DNA of 64,000 nucleotides from Fischerella sp. CENA71 (lineage in GTDB: Bacteria > Cyanobacteriota > Cyanobacteriia > Cyanobacteriales > Nostocaceae). The notes below the pieces were generated by a model, which saw only the letters and a program-made list of their open reading frames with translations, did no database searches and was not told where the DNA came from. Made by a program: the position numbers and the translations under genes. The stretch is taken from contig JANBVI010000027.1 of NCBI GenBank assembly GCA_024239075.1, positions 1-64,000 on the forward strand, in the 5' to 3' direction. Shown piece after piece: positions 44,743 through 53,037 of this stretch. Every line of letters starts with the position of its first letter. Position 1 is the stretch's first letter.

Positions 44743-45291
44743 TTATTTTCCGAAATACAGATACGCTTCCACATCAATATTCACTGGGTCGTTACTTGTA
44801 TTACCCCCATTTTGATCTACAGCTTTTCCAGCAGCCAAAGCACGGCGATCCATTATTTGCCGTAAAGTAACATCAGGATTACTACCTGGTTGGAGAGTGA
44901 ATAATAAAGTCGTATCTGTACAAGCGGCGTTTTTTTCAGTAGTGGCGCATACAACAGGTTGTTTGTTGAGTATACCTGCCTTGATATATCTCAGCGTACC
45001 GTTGTCATAACTTCTTTGAAATCTGTAAGATACCTGCTGACAGCGTTGCTGGGGTGTCAACCCTTTACCGCTGAAATACTGGGAAACCCAACGAATCATC
45101 GGTAGTGTATTTCCATTTTGCGTGTGAACAAAGGTTGTGGGTACACCGTTTTTTATAGCGCAGCGAAAAGTTGTCCCTTCAGCGTAGCTTGGTTGATTGA
45201 GGATAGCTGTTGTAGTAAATGTAGTCAGTGCAGCTATGCCAAAAACTCTCACACCCCATGTCAACATTTGACTAGATATCTCCAGTGTCAT
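44743..45291 (-). CDS. COP23-domain secreted protein
   Basis: A 182-residue protein with a signal peptide (hydrophobic core IAALTTFTTTAIL, cleavage near SYA-EG). The mature region matches the COP23 domain, named after a circadian-oscillating protein of cyanobacteria: FRCAIKNGVPTTFVHTQNG, RCQQVSYRFQRSYDNGTL, and cysteines at C44 or so, RCQQV, VVCATT and AACTD that could form disulfides. Function is unknown. The protease-TPR gene follows after 3 bp on the same strand, which suggests that the two act together in the periplasm or at the cell surface. Confidence 0.88.
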   Translation of the reverse strand: MTLEISSQMLTWGVRVFGIAALTTFTTTAILNQPSYAEGTTFRCAIKNGVPTTFVHTQNGNTLPMIRWVSQYFSGKGLTPQQRCQQVSYRFQRSYDNGTLRYIKAGILNKQPVVCATTEKNAACTDTTLLFTLQPGSNPDVTLRQIMDRRALAAGKAVDQNGGNTSNDPVNIDVEAYLYFGK

Positions 45292-45410
45292 AAATGCAAA
45301 CTTAGTAAAAAAGGATAAAACGCACTTGTATGGGAATAGAATAAGCTACAAAGTCAAATTGCAGTATTTCAGATGATATTTTAAATTTATCAGTAAAATT
45401 ACCACCTCCA

Positions 45411-45530
45411 CCCCAATACGGTTCGGATAAGACAAATCGATTCACCTTTGAACCCTGTAGAGACGTGCCATGGCACGTCTCTACATGCCTAAATTATGAC
45501 GAGAAATCCTTAACCGAACCGTATTGGGGG
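45411..45530. repeat. MITE-like palindromic element with nested AGAGACG hairpin
   Basis: The left end, CCCCAATACGGTTCGGATAA (45411-45430), is mirrored by the right end, TTAACCGAACCGTATTGGGG (45510-45529). In the centre is the AGAGACGTGCCATGGCACGTCTCT palindrome (45459-45483). A related right-end motif recurs at 45781-45804 and 54556-54575. Small size and inverted ends suggest a nonautonomous mobile element. Confidence 0.6.
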
Positions 45531-45531
45531 A

Positions 45532-45779
45532 CTTGTTTTACGTCAAGTTTCAAGTTCTAAATTCGGAATTTCTTGTTTCAAGTGAGAATGTTGTCGTTTC
45601 AACCTAGAAATTTCTCGTTTCAACCTAGAAATTTCTCGTTTCAACCTAGAAATTTCTCGTTCCAACCTGGAAATTTCTCGTTTCAGCCCAGAAATTTCTC
45701 GTTCCAACCCAGAAGTTTCTTGTTTCAACCTGGAAATTTCTCGTTTCAACCTGAAAATTTCTCGTTTCAACCGTGATCT
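45532..45779. repeat. 21-bp tandem-repeat element, copy 2
   Basis: Begins CTTGTTTTACGTCAAGTTTC and ends CGTGATCT, like copy 1, with about nine 21-bp units. Unit variants (CAACCTAG, CAACCTGG, CAGCCCAG, CAACCCAG) are shared with copy 1. It is nested against the palindromic element on its left and an end motif of the same family on its right. Confidence 0.8.
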
Positions 45780-45858
45780 GTCTTATCCGAAACGTATTCA
45801 GGGGCGGTGCTTTAGGCTGAAGCCATAACTACAAAACTATTACTCAATCCCCAATCCT

Positions 45859-47406
45859 CTATTCCCCCTTCTCATAATCACCACCAGAACCATACTTCCA
45901 AGCATCAACCCAGCGATGCCAGTAATATTTAGAAGTGTTGGGTAAATATTTCTCCCACGGTTCAAAACTTTGACTTAGCCAAAACAACGCAGAATATAAA
46001 CCCAAATTTCCGTAATGTACCAGCCAATCTAACAAAGCTAATAAACCAACATGGGGAATAATTTTTACCACAATCCCAGGATAGGCAAAATTTGTTTTTA
46101 ACAAGGTTTGTGTTAAGGCTGGAAACTGGACTACATCTTGTAAAAATGGTTTTAAAACCATATCCCCTGATTCTTGCATTTGTCGAAATACAGCTGATAG
46201 TAATTCGTTGATTTGTTCCGGCGCAATTTTTTGATTGACACCCACACTCATAGCCTTTTGAAATAACCAAGTCACACTCAAACTGGGTTGATATGGTTGC
46301 AATAGTGCTAATGCGTTGGCAGATAATTGATCAGTTTGCAGTGCTTCGTCAATACCTTGGGTTAATCTCTGCAAATGACGCACCATCGCCCCAAAACCAC
46401 CAAAACTTAAAGGTGATTGATTTCCACTGCTGTCTCCGACTGGGAGGATGCGACTCCAGGGTGTATGTAGGGGACTTTGACGATAGGAGGGAAAAAAGCC
46501 AAATAGCGCTCTTTGAAATTTTAACTGTGACAATTCCACATTTTGATATTTTGGCATTAAGCGCAGATAGTCTTCAAACAAAGCTTCTAATCCTATATGT
46601 CGTGGATCTGCATCTATATAGGTAAACATGTAAGTTGTTCTACCATCCCTGGCGGGGAAAGCTTCCCAAAAATATTGGCACTGTTTTTGAATCGGTGTGA
46701 AAGATAAGATTAAATCGCCAGTGTGATTTTCTGGAAAACCTTGGGCGCAACTCCCAACCACCAAACACACCGCATCTGGTTTGCGTCCTTGTCGTGCTTG
46801 TTGGATAATTGGAGAAAAATGTCCCATGGCGTCAATTAACAATCTGGCTTTGTATTGATTGTTAACTATGACTCCATCTGGATGAATCACTGCTTCTTCA
46901 AAAGGCGTGTTTTCAAATAATTTTCCGCCTACAGCCAGAAATCGCTGTTTTAATGTTTCCAGTAAATACACTGGATCTACACCAATATTTAAGACGTTTT
47001 CTACCCAAATCTCTACACCGTTATCAAATCCGACCCTAGCTGGATTGTATTCTGTGGCGATCGCTTGTTCTAATTCTGCGTTTGTTAATAAAGATAGTTT
47101 TAAAAAAGCTTCTAATTCTTGGCGAGAAATATTCCATTCTTGATCTCTTCCCCGCAATATCCCCCGTTCGAGCAATGCCACCCGGAACCCTTGCACAGCT
47201 AAGGCGCAACCAATTAAAATTCCTAAAGTGCCACCACAAATCAACACATCCCAATCGACAGCACCCAATTGTTGCTGATTTTCTTTAACCGCTGTCGGTA
47301 CTGGGGCTTTACCTTCTCTCAGGGATGTTAAAATGTGATCGCTACGACGCAACCCCCCTAAAACATCACCCGGTAATTGCGAAAGAATTTCCTCAGTTAA
47401 AGACAT
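45859..47406 (-). CDS. cruP: CruP-type lycopene cyclase paralogue (FAD-dependent)
   Basis: A 515-residue flavoprotein. The FAD/NAD-binding loop DVLICGGTLGILIGCALA with LLERG lies at residues 53-82, a second flavin-contact motif is LLIDAMGHFSPI (near 188) and PVGDSSGNQSPLSFGGFG lies near 325. These match the CruA/CruP group. CruP proteins are shorter than CruA and are best known as lycopene cyclase paralogues that limit beta-carotene accumulation or oxidative stress in plants and cyanobacteria; cyclase activity is uncertain. The C-terminal hydrophobic region (LLALLDWLVHYGNLGLYSA) suggests membrane association. CruA is the alternative. The last residues (DYEKGE) come from a repeat-like sequence. 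Confidence 0.85.
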   Translation of the reverse strand: MSLTEEILSQLPGDVLGGLRRSDHILTSLREGKAPVPTAVKENQQQLGAVDWDVLICGGTLGILIGCALAVQGFRVALLERGILRGRDQEWNISRQELEAFLKLSLLTNAELEQAIATEYNPARVGFDNGVEIWVENVLNIGVDPVYLLETLKQRFLAVGGKLFENTPFEEAVIHPDGVIVNNQYKARLLIDAMGHFSPIIQQARQGRKPDAVCLVVGSCAQGFPENHTGDLILSFTPIQKQCQYFWEAFPARDGRTTYMFTYIDADPRHIGLEALFEDYLRLMPKYQNVELSQLKFQRALFGFFPSYRQSPLHTPWSRILPVGDSSGNQSPLSFGGFGAMVRHLQRLTQGIDEALQTDQLSANALALLQPYQPSLSVTWLFQKAMSVGVNQKIAPEQINELLSAVFRQMQESGDMVLKPFLQDVVQFPALTQTLLKTNFAYPGIVVKIIPHVGLLALLDWLVHYGNLGLYSALFWLSQSFEPWEKYLPNTSKYYWHRWVDAWKYGSGGDYEKGE

Positions 47407-48069
47407 AGAACTTCATCCCAGCAAAGTCACTGATCTTGATCGTAGCGACTTCACTAGCTTCGGGTGACTTCAAAATCTAGAAAAATCCCTCCAAATTAGC
47501 TTTACCCCTTGGCTGCCTGACAGATTTAAAATATAAAATGACCAGCGATGGAAATCCAAAAATCCCTCTATAGTCACCGATGCAAAATCAGGCGTTGCAT
47601 AATTGCGGGATGATTTTGGAATTTGCATAAAAAATAATCACCGTGTCATCGCATCTCCCCGTCTCCGTGTCAGCCTAAATCATCCCCTTATTCAGCAACG
47701 CCCAAAATAAATCACTGAGGCGATCGCGATTCTTGAGGCGATTGAGGATAATTTGAGCCAATGGTATGGAAATCGGCGATTAGCGATTTGACCAATCATC
47801 TTTGATTGTCAATCTAAAATCTAAAATCAGGTGACTTTTTCACAAATATTTTGAATATTCCAGTTACCACATCTGAGTATTTCAAGAATATGATATTTTT
47901 TCATTTCAAAAAAAATTTAACTATTTTGCTTTTTTATGAAAAAATAGTAAAGATGTTTTTGGTAATATCTCTTTACAACAAAAAACCATTAGGTTTAAAA
48001 ATATATATTTACAGCACAACCAGATAGTATAGCTGTTAATAAACAGCTAGCGATTAGTGGCATGAACGT
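47407..48069. other. spacer upstream of the polysaccharide locus with an inverted repeat
   Basis: GGCGTTGCATAATTGCGGG (from 47592) followed by ATGATTTT and, inverted, a GGCGTTGCTGAATAAGGGG motif at about 47680-47702 followed by ATGATTTAGG form opposed copies of one end-like sequence. The minus strand at about 47675-47785 reads PLAQIILNRLKNRDRLSDLF ending in ALLNKGMI and a stop, possibly the tail of a decayed gene. From 47820 the sequence is very AT-rich, the likely promoter region of the gene at 48070. Confidence 0.4.
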
Positions 48070-49347
48070 ATGAAAATAGCTTTCATAGTCAACAAATTTC
48101 CAGTTATATCGGAAACATTTATTTTGAATCAGATTACAGGTTTAATTTGCCGAGGACACGAAGTTCATATTTATGGTTATAGACCTGATGATACTGCTAA
48201 ATATCATCCAGATGTAGAAAAATATGACTTGCTAAAAAATACTTTTTATGCTCCTAATCTTCCTCAAAATAAACTCTGGCGGCTACTCAAAGCACTGTGG
48301 TTGATTATTACAAATTTTTATAAAGCTCCATTAGTCATACTGCGATCGCTCAACATTTTTAAATATCATGAGCTGGCAGCGTCTTTGAGGATATTATACT
48401 CTATTATCCCTTTATTAAATACCGAATCATATGATATCATTCACTCTCAATTTGGTATCCAAGGCAACGAGGGAATGATTTATCGTGAAATCGGTGCGAT
48501 TCAAGGCAAGTTAATTACCACTTTTCGGGGCTATGATATCAGCTGGTATGTAAAAGAGTATGGAGAAAATGTATACAAACAATTGTTTATTAAAGGGGAT
48601 TTTTTCCTGGCAAATTGTGAGTATTTCCGCCAACGAGCCATTAAATTAGGCTGTAATGAAAAAAAGATTATTGTTCACGGTTCGGGAATAGATTGTAGTC
48701 GGTTTAGTTTTCGGACACGCCAGCCTCTAGAAGATGGGGCAATATCTATTGCCACAACTGGTCGGTTGGTAGAAAAAAAAGGAATAGAGTATGGTATTCG
48801 GGCGGTTGCTAAAGTTTTAAAAACCTATCCCAACTTGGAATATAATATTATCGGCGATGGAGCGTTAAAAGAACATTTGCAGCAATTAATTATCGAACTG
48901 GGTGTTGCAGAACAAGTTAAGCTTTTAGGTTGGAAAAATCAACAAGAAATTATTCAAATAATCGATAATATTCATATTTTTATAGCTCCTAGTGTCACAG
49001 CTAAAGATGGAAATCAGGATGCACCTGTCAATACCCTCAAAGAAGCAATGGCTATGGGTTTACCAGTGATTGCAACTCGACACGGGGGGATTCCGGAACT
49101 AGTGCAAGATGGGATTTCTGGTTTCTTAGTTCCAGAACGAAATGCAGACGCGATCGCAGATAAATTAACTTACTTAATTGAGCATCCAGAATTATGGGAA
49201 AAAATGGGTAAAGCTGGTCGTACTTATGTAGAAAAACATTACGATATAAATCACCTCAATGATGAACTAGTCGAAATCTATCAACAAGTTATCATGAATG
49301 ATCTGCAACGATCTCCGGTTACTCCTCAATCAATGGAAAAAAGGTGA
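48070..49347 (+). CDS. glycosyltransferase family 4 protein
   Basis: A 425-residue GT-B glycosyltransferase of the GT4 type. The N-terminal domain starts IAFIVNKFPVISETFILNQI. The C-terminal nucleotide-sugar domain includes ATTGRLVEKKGIEYGIRAV, IIGDGALKEHLQQLI and the E-x7-E motif region PVNTLKEAMAMGLPVIATRHGGIPE (two pieces) near residues 318-344. It would add a sugar (retaining mechanism) to a surface polysaccharide. It opens a rightward run of polysaccharide genes (48.1-56.2 kb). The next gene starts 77 bp downstream. Confidence 0.93.
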   Translation: MKIAFIVNKFPVISETFILNQITGLICRGHEVHIYGYRPDDTAKYHPDVEKYDLLKNTFYAPNLPQNKLWRLLKALWLIITNFYKAPLVILRSLNIFKYHELAASLRILYSIIPLLNTESYDIIHSQFGIQGNEGMIYREIGAIQGKLITTFRGYDISWYVKEYGENVYKQLFIKGDFFLANCEYFRQRAIKLGCNEKKIIVHGSGIDCSRFSFRTRQPLEDGAISIATTGRLVEKKGIEYGIRAVAKVLKTYPNLEYNIIGDGALKEHLQQLIIELGVAEQVKLLGWKNQQEIIQIIDNIHIFIAPSVTAKDGNQDAPVNTLKEAMAMGLPVIATRHGGIPELVQDGISGFLVPERNADAIADKLTYLIEHPELWEKMGKAGRTYVEKHYDINHLNDELVEIYQQVIMNDLQRSPVTPQSMEKR

Positions 49348-49424
49348 TATGGGCTACTAGTCAAAAGAATTTTGAACATTTACATTGGCTTGTTTTATTC
49401 CGTGTTTAAATAAAGAGCATAGTA

Positions 49425-50495
49425 ATGAATAAATCTTTATTTTTAGAACCAGAGGTCACGATTGTTGTTGTTCCCCGTGAACGTTTTAGCTATAGTCGTG
49501 AATCCTTAGAAAGTATTTACGAAAATACAGATTATCCTTTTAAGTTAATTTATGTAGATGGTGGTTCCCCTGCTGACATCAAAAATTATCTGCAAGCAAA
49601 AGCAGCCGAGAAGCAGTTTCAATTAATCCGCACTGATCACTATCTTTCTCCCAACCACGCGAGAAACATCGGTTTACGCCAAGTCAACAGTAAATATGTT
49701 GTGTTTATGGATAACGATGTCGCCGTGACACCTGGCTGGTTGCAAGCATTGGTAGACTGTGCAGAAGCCACCAACGCAACTATCGTTAGTCCCCTCGTCT
49801 GTCAATACCTACCGCTACACACAGAAGTGCATTGTGCAGGTGGGGAATCTGGAGTCAAAGTCGAAACTAAAGGTGAGACTACCAGACGGCGGATGATTGA
49901 GAAGATTTATAAGCAGGGACGAAAAGTAGCTGATGTGCGCCCCCAACTGCAACGGCAACCAACCGGATTGGCAGAGTTTCACTGTATGCTTGTACGTAGA
50001 GAAATCTTTGATAGAATTGGTCTTCTAGATGAAGGATTGCTGAACACGAAAGAACACGTCGATTTGTGTATTTTGGTCAGCGAGGCTGGTGGTACAGTTT
50101 ACTTGGAACCCGAATCTTTAGTCACCTACGTACCAGGCCCGCCCTTAAAATGGACAGACTTACACTTTTATATGCTGCGGTGGAGTGATGCTTGGGAACT
50201 AGCTAGCTTGAAACGTTTACGTGATAAGTGGAACCTCACTGAAGATGAGTATTTCCAAAACAAATACAAACGCTTAGGATGGCGGCGAGATATGACAATT
50301 GTTAATCCCCTCGTCCGTAAAATTCCTTTAGGAAAATTTGGTTCTCGTGTAGTAGGGAAAATTTTCCGAGAAATAGACAAGGCGTTAAACCATTATCTGA
50401 CCTCTCGCTATGCAAGGAGATACTTGCAAGGACAAAAAAATCAAATTCCGCCCCCACCTCCACCAACATCTACAACGCTGTCATCACAAAGTTAA
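49425..50495 (+). CDS. glycosyltransferase family 2 protein
   Basis: A 356-residue GT-A enzyme. Motifs: TIVVVPRERFSYSRESLESI at the N-terminus, LIYVDGGSPAD, NHARNIGLRQVNSKYVVFMD and the metal-binding FMDNDVAVTPGW near residues 94-105; a catalytic-region motif LLDEGLLNTKEHVDLC lies near 199-214. It ends in a Pro/Thr/Ser tail (PPPPPPTSTTLSSQS). It lies between the GT4 gene and the asparagine-synthase-like gene on the same strand and is presumably part of the same surface-polysaccharide pathway. The sugar is unknown. Confidence 0.92.
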   Translation: MNKSLFLEPEVTIVVVPRERFSYSRESLESIYENTDYPFKLIYVDGGSPADIKNYLQAKAAEKQFQLIRTDHYLSPNHARNIGLRQVNSKYVVFMDNDVAVTPGWLQALVDCAEATNATIVSPLVCQYLPLHTEVHCAGGESGVKVETKGETTRRRMIEKIYKQGRKVADVRPQLQRQPTGLAEFHCMLVRREIFDRIGLLDEGLLNTKEHVDLCILVSEAGGTVYLEPESLVTYVPGPPLKWTDLHFYMLRWSDAWELASLKRLRDKWNLTEDEYFQNKYKRLGWRRDMTIVNPLVRKIPLGKFGSRVVGKIFREIDKALNHYLTSRYARRYLQGQKNQIPPPPPPTSTTLSSQS

Positions 50496-50532
50496 TCAGG
50501 GTGTGACCTGAAAAAACAAGGACACAACCTCC

Positions 50533-52020
50533 ATGAGTAAAGAATCTGTGCCTCCTACTAAATCCCTATTAATGCGGCCGCATCGCCGACAGTTTATCAT
50601 TGGACCAGAAGTTTTCCCTGTCTATGAAGACTGGCATTGTTGCCAGTTAGACGCCTCTAGTTGGATTTCCTATTGTCCCGAACTTCGTGCCACTTGGACA
50701 AAGGATGCTGACGGAGTTTCTTGGGTAATTCTGGGAGTGGCTGTGGAAACGCTAGAGTCCCAATCAGAACCAATAACAGAGATTTCCCGGACAGCTAGTG
50801 AAGATATACCCAAACTCTACACCAGTTGGGCTGGTCGTTGGGTCTTGATTGGTAAGGGTCAGGTACACATGGATGCTTCTGGGCTTCTCGGTTGCTTTTA
50901 TGGAAGCACCCGCGACGGTCAACCTTGGATATCGAGTAGTCCAGCTTTACTTAACGATATACTTTTACCAAAGCCTGATTGCCGACAGTTATGTTATCAA
51001 CAGGGAGTATCTTGGTTTACACCACCATTTTCTGGGTTTGGGGAAATAAGTCGTCTTTTACCCAGTCAAGTCATTCATCTCAAAGATGGTAGCATTCATC
51101 CGCGACCTTTGCTGCCTCCCATCAATCCAGAACTTGACTATAAAGAGGCTTTGGATCTTTTAAGCCAAAGCATGATTACAGCATTGCGACGACTTTATCA
51201 ACTAGAGAACAGAGTTTGGCTAGGACTTTCCGCTGGTGTTGATTCACGCTTGGTACTAGCAATGGCATCTTGTGGTAATGTCAACATTGCACCCTTCACT
51301 CGCATTGCTGCCAGGATGTCAGTAGCCGATCGCATCCTACCAGCCACATTAGCAGACAAACTCGGATATCAGCACATCTTTTTAAAAGGACGCAACAGCA
51401 AAGCCAACCGTAAGGAACTCGTCGCCGAACACACCGCCGGACACGTTTCAGAAGGCGACGCTTTACCTTTTCTGCAAAGTGTGCGAGATTCTTTAGACGG
51501 AATTTCTGTCGGTGGTTGGTGCTTTGAAGTGGGTAAAGCCATGTGGCGCAAATGCTTTCCTGATAACATAGATGACATCGAAATCTGCACTCGACAAATA
51601 GCCCGCACCTATAACGAACCATTAAACTCAAGTGCGATCGCAGGTATTTGTGAATGGTTAGAATGGGTAAAACAAACTCCCCAAGAACACATGGATTGGC
51701 GAGACAGATTTTACATTGAACAACGCCTCGCCGGTTGGCAAAGTTCCAAAGAACAGTTGTATGACCTTAGTAATATCCAGAGAATTCCCATTATCAACGC
51801 TGCTCGCACCTACGCGTTAATGCTTAGTATCCCCGAAAACCGTCGCCTCAATGCCAAATATCAACTTGATCTGATTTCTCAAGCTGCTCCTCAACTAGCG
51901 ATGTATCCTTGTAATCCAGGCAATAAATATTTTGGCACGCTACGAGCAATGCTCATCAAATCTTCATATGACCCTCTGTATGTGCCGCAGATCATTGCCA
52001 GAAAACTGCGATCGCGATAA
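50533..52020 (+). CDS. asparagine-synthase-like protein lacking the glutaminase cysteine
   Basis: A 495-residue protein of the AsnB/beta-lactam-synthetase-like group. The C-terminal half has an ATP pyrophosphatase P-loop, LGLSAGVDSRLVLA (about residues 230-243; SGGxDS-type with Ala in place of the first Gly). The N-terminal half looks like a degenerate class II glutamine amidotransferase (YTSWAGRWVLIGKG, SGLLGCFYG, then WISSSPALLNDIL), but the required Cys at position 2 is absent: the protein starts MSKES. It would therefore use ammonia or another amine, or act as a ligase. It is embedded between glycosyltransferases and an ABC exporter, which suggests modification of a sugar acid in the exported polysaccharide. 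That role is an inference. Confidence 0.85.
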   Translation: MSKESVPPTKSLLMRPHRRQFIIGPEVFPVYEDWHCCQLDASSWISYCPELRATWTKDADGVSWVILGVAVETLESQSEPITEISRTASEDIPKLYTSWAGRWVLIGKGQVHMDASGLLGCFYGSTRDGQPWISSSPALLNDILLPKPDCRQLCYQQGVSWFTPPFSGFGEISRLLPSQVIHLKDGSIHPRPLLPPINPELDYKEALDLLSQSMITALRRLYQLENRVWLGLSAGVDSRLVLAMASCGNVNIAPFTRIAARMSVADRILPATLADKLGYQHIFLKGRNSKANRKELVAEHTAGHVSEGDALPFLQSVRDSLDGISVGGWCFEVGKAMWRKCFPDNIDDIEICTRQIARTYNEPLNSSAIAGICEWLEWVKQTPQEHMDWRDRFYIEQRLAGWQSSKEQLYDLSNIQRIPIINAARTYALMLSIPENRRLNAKYQLDLISQAAPQLAMYPCNPGNKYFGTLRAMLIKSSYDPLYVPQIIARKLRSR

Positions 52021-52138
52021 TCTTTTTTTATTGTTCATGTAGATAAAAATACAAATTTTCCCGATTACACTCTCATGACTGAGAATACCTCAGTCATAAG
52101 GTAGTGGAAAACACTTACCTGTGAAGGGAAATATATAT

Positions 52139-53035
52139 ATGCAGTGTAGTAGGGTGAAAACTTTGAAGCACAAAACGCGCTCAAAATCTCAGCTACATGA
52201 GGTTATTCATACACCAGAAAGTAGCCTGAAACATCCCCTCCGATTATTACAACAGATGTGGCGAGACTTACTCGCTTCTCGTGAACTCGCTTGGCGACTA
52301 ATGATCCGCGATATCAGCGCCCAGTATCGTCAATCATTTTTAGGAATAGTCTGGGCCTTTTTACCCCCAATTGTCATGGCAATCAGCTTTACGCTTGCCA
52401 ATAATGCCCAAGTCATTAATGTCGGGAAAACAGATATACCCTATCCTGCTTATGTCATGTTTAGCACTGCTTTGTGGCAAACATTTGTGGAAGCATTAAA
52501 TGGCCCTATACAAGCAGTTACAGTTGCGAAACCGATGTTGGCCAGAGTTAATTTTCCCCGCGAAGCACTGATTTTGGCAAAGCTAGGCGAAGTGTTTTTT
52601 AACTTTGCCATTAAAGTAATTTTGATAATTGCCTTATTTATATTTTTTCGTGTTTCTGTAAGTTGGACAGTGATTTTAACGCCAGTCGCATTAATTCACT
52701 TAGTTTTACTCGGAACATTCATCGGTATTTTATTAGCTCCTTTCGGAATCTTATATGAAGATGTGTCTAAAGGACTCACTTTAATCACAGGTTTTTGGCT
52801 GTTTTTAACTCCAGTAGTCTATGAAATTCCTAGTAGTGGAATATTTAGATTTTTAGTCAAGCTCAACCCTGTTACTCCTTTATTAGTTACAACTAGAGAG
52901 TTAGCAACCACAGGCATAGTATCGGAACCTTTAGGATTTTGGGTAGTTAGTGGAATTACTTTTGTCGGTTTACTACTCACTTGGATTACATTTCGTCTAG
53001 CTATGCCTTTCGTAGTAGAAAGAGTTAGTTCATAA
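52139..53035 (+). CDS. ABC-2 type polysaccharide export permease (Wzm/TagG-like)
   Basis: About 298 residues from ATG 52139, which has AAGGGA nine bases upstream; a GTG at 52121 is the alternative start. Six hydrophobic segments are visible (for example SFLGIVWAFLPPIVMAISF, AIKVILIIALFIFF, VILTPVALIHLVLLGTFIGI, LTLITGFWLFLTPVVYEI and FWVVSGITFVGLLLTWITF), after a cytoplasmic N-terminus with LMIRDISAQYRQSFLG. This is the permease of an exporter for lipid-linked polysaccharide across the inner membrane. The ATPase gene begins 2 bp after its stop. Confidence 0.93.
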   Translation: MQCSRVKTLKHKTRSKSQLHEVIHTPESSLKHPLRLLQQMWRDLLASRELAWRLMIRDISAQYRQSFLGIVWAFLPPIVMAISFTLANNAQVINVGKTDIPYPAYVMFSTALWQTFVEALNGPIQAVTVAKPMLARVNFPREALILAKLGEVFFNFAIKVILIIALFIFFRVSVSWTVILTPVALIHLVLLGTFIGILLAPFGILYEDVSKGLTLITGFWLFLTPVVYEIPSSGIFRFLVKLNPVTPLLVTTRELATTGIVSEPLGFWVVSGITFVGLLLTWITFRLAMPFVVERVSS

Positions 53036-53037
53036 TT

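Larger units (their letters stand above)
45292..45858. repeat. repeat-packed spacer between the COP23 gene and cruP
   Basis: 567 bases almost entirely made of repeats: a palindromic element at 45411-45530, the 21-bp tandem-repeat element at 45532-45779, and a second end motif at 45775-45804. No gene was accepted; the 75- and 67-codon ORFs here are translations of the repeat. Confidence 0.75.

Noticed and set aside
45543-45776. Coiled-coil-like ORF of 75 codons (minus) and NFSFQPR ORF of 67 codons (plus)
   Set aside because: Start codons are missing or non-ATG, and both strands are open as an arithmetic consequence of the 21-bp unit. Reported as a repeat, not as genes.
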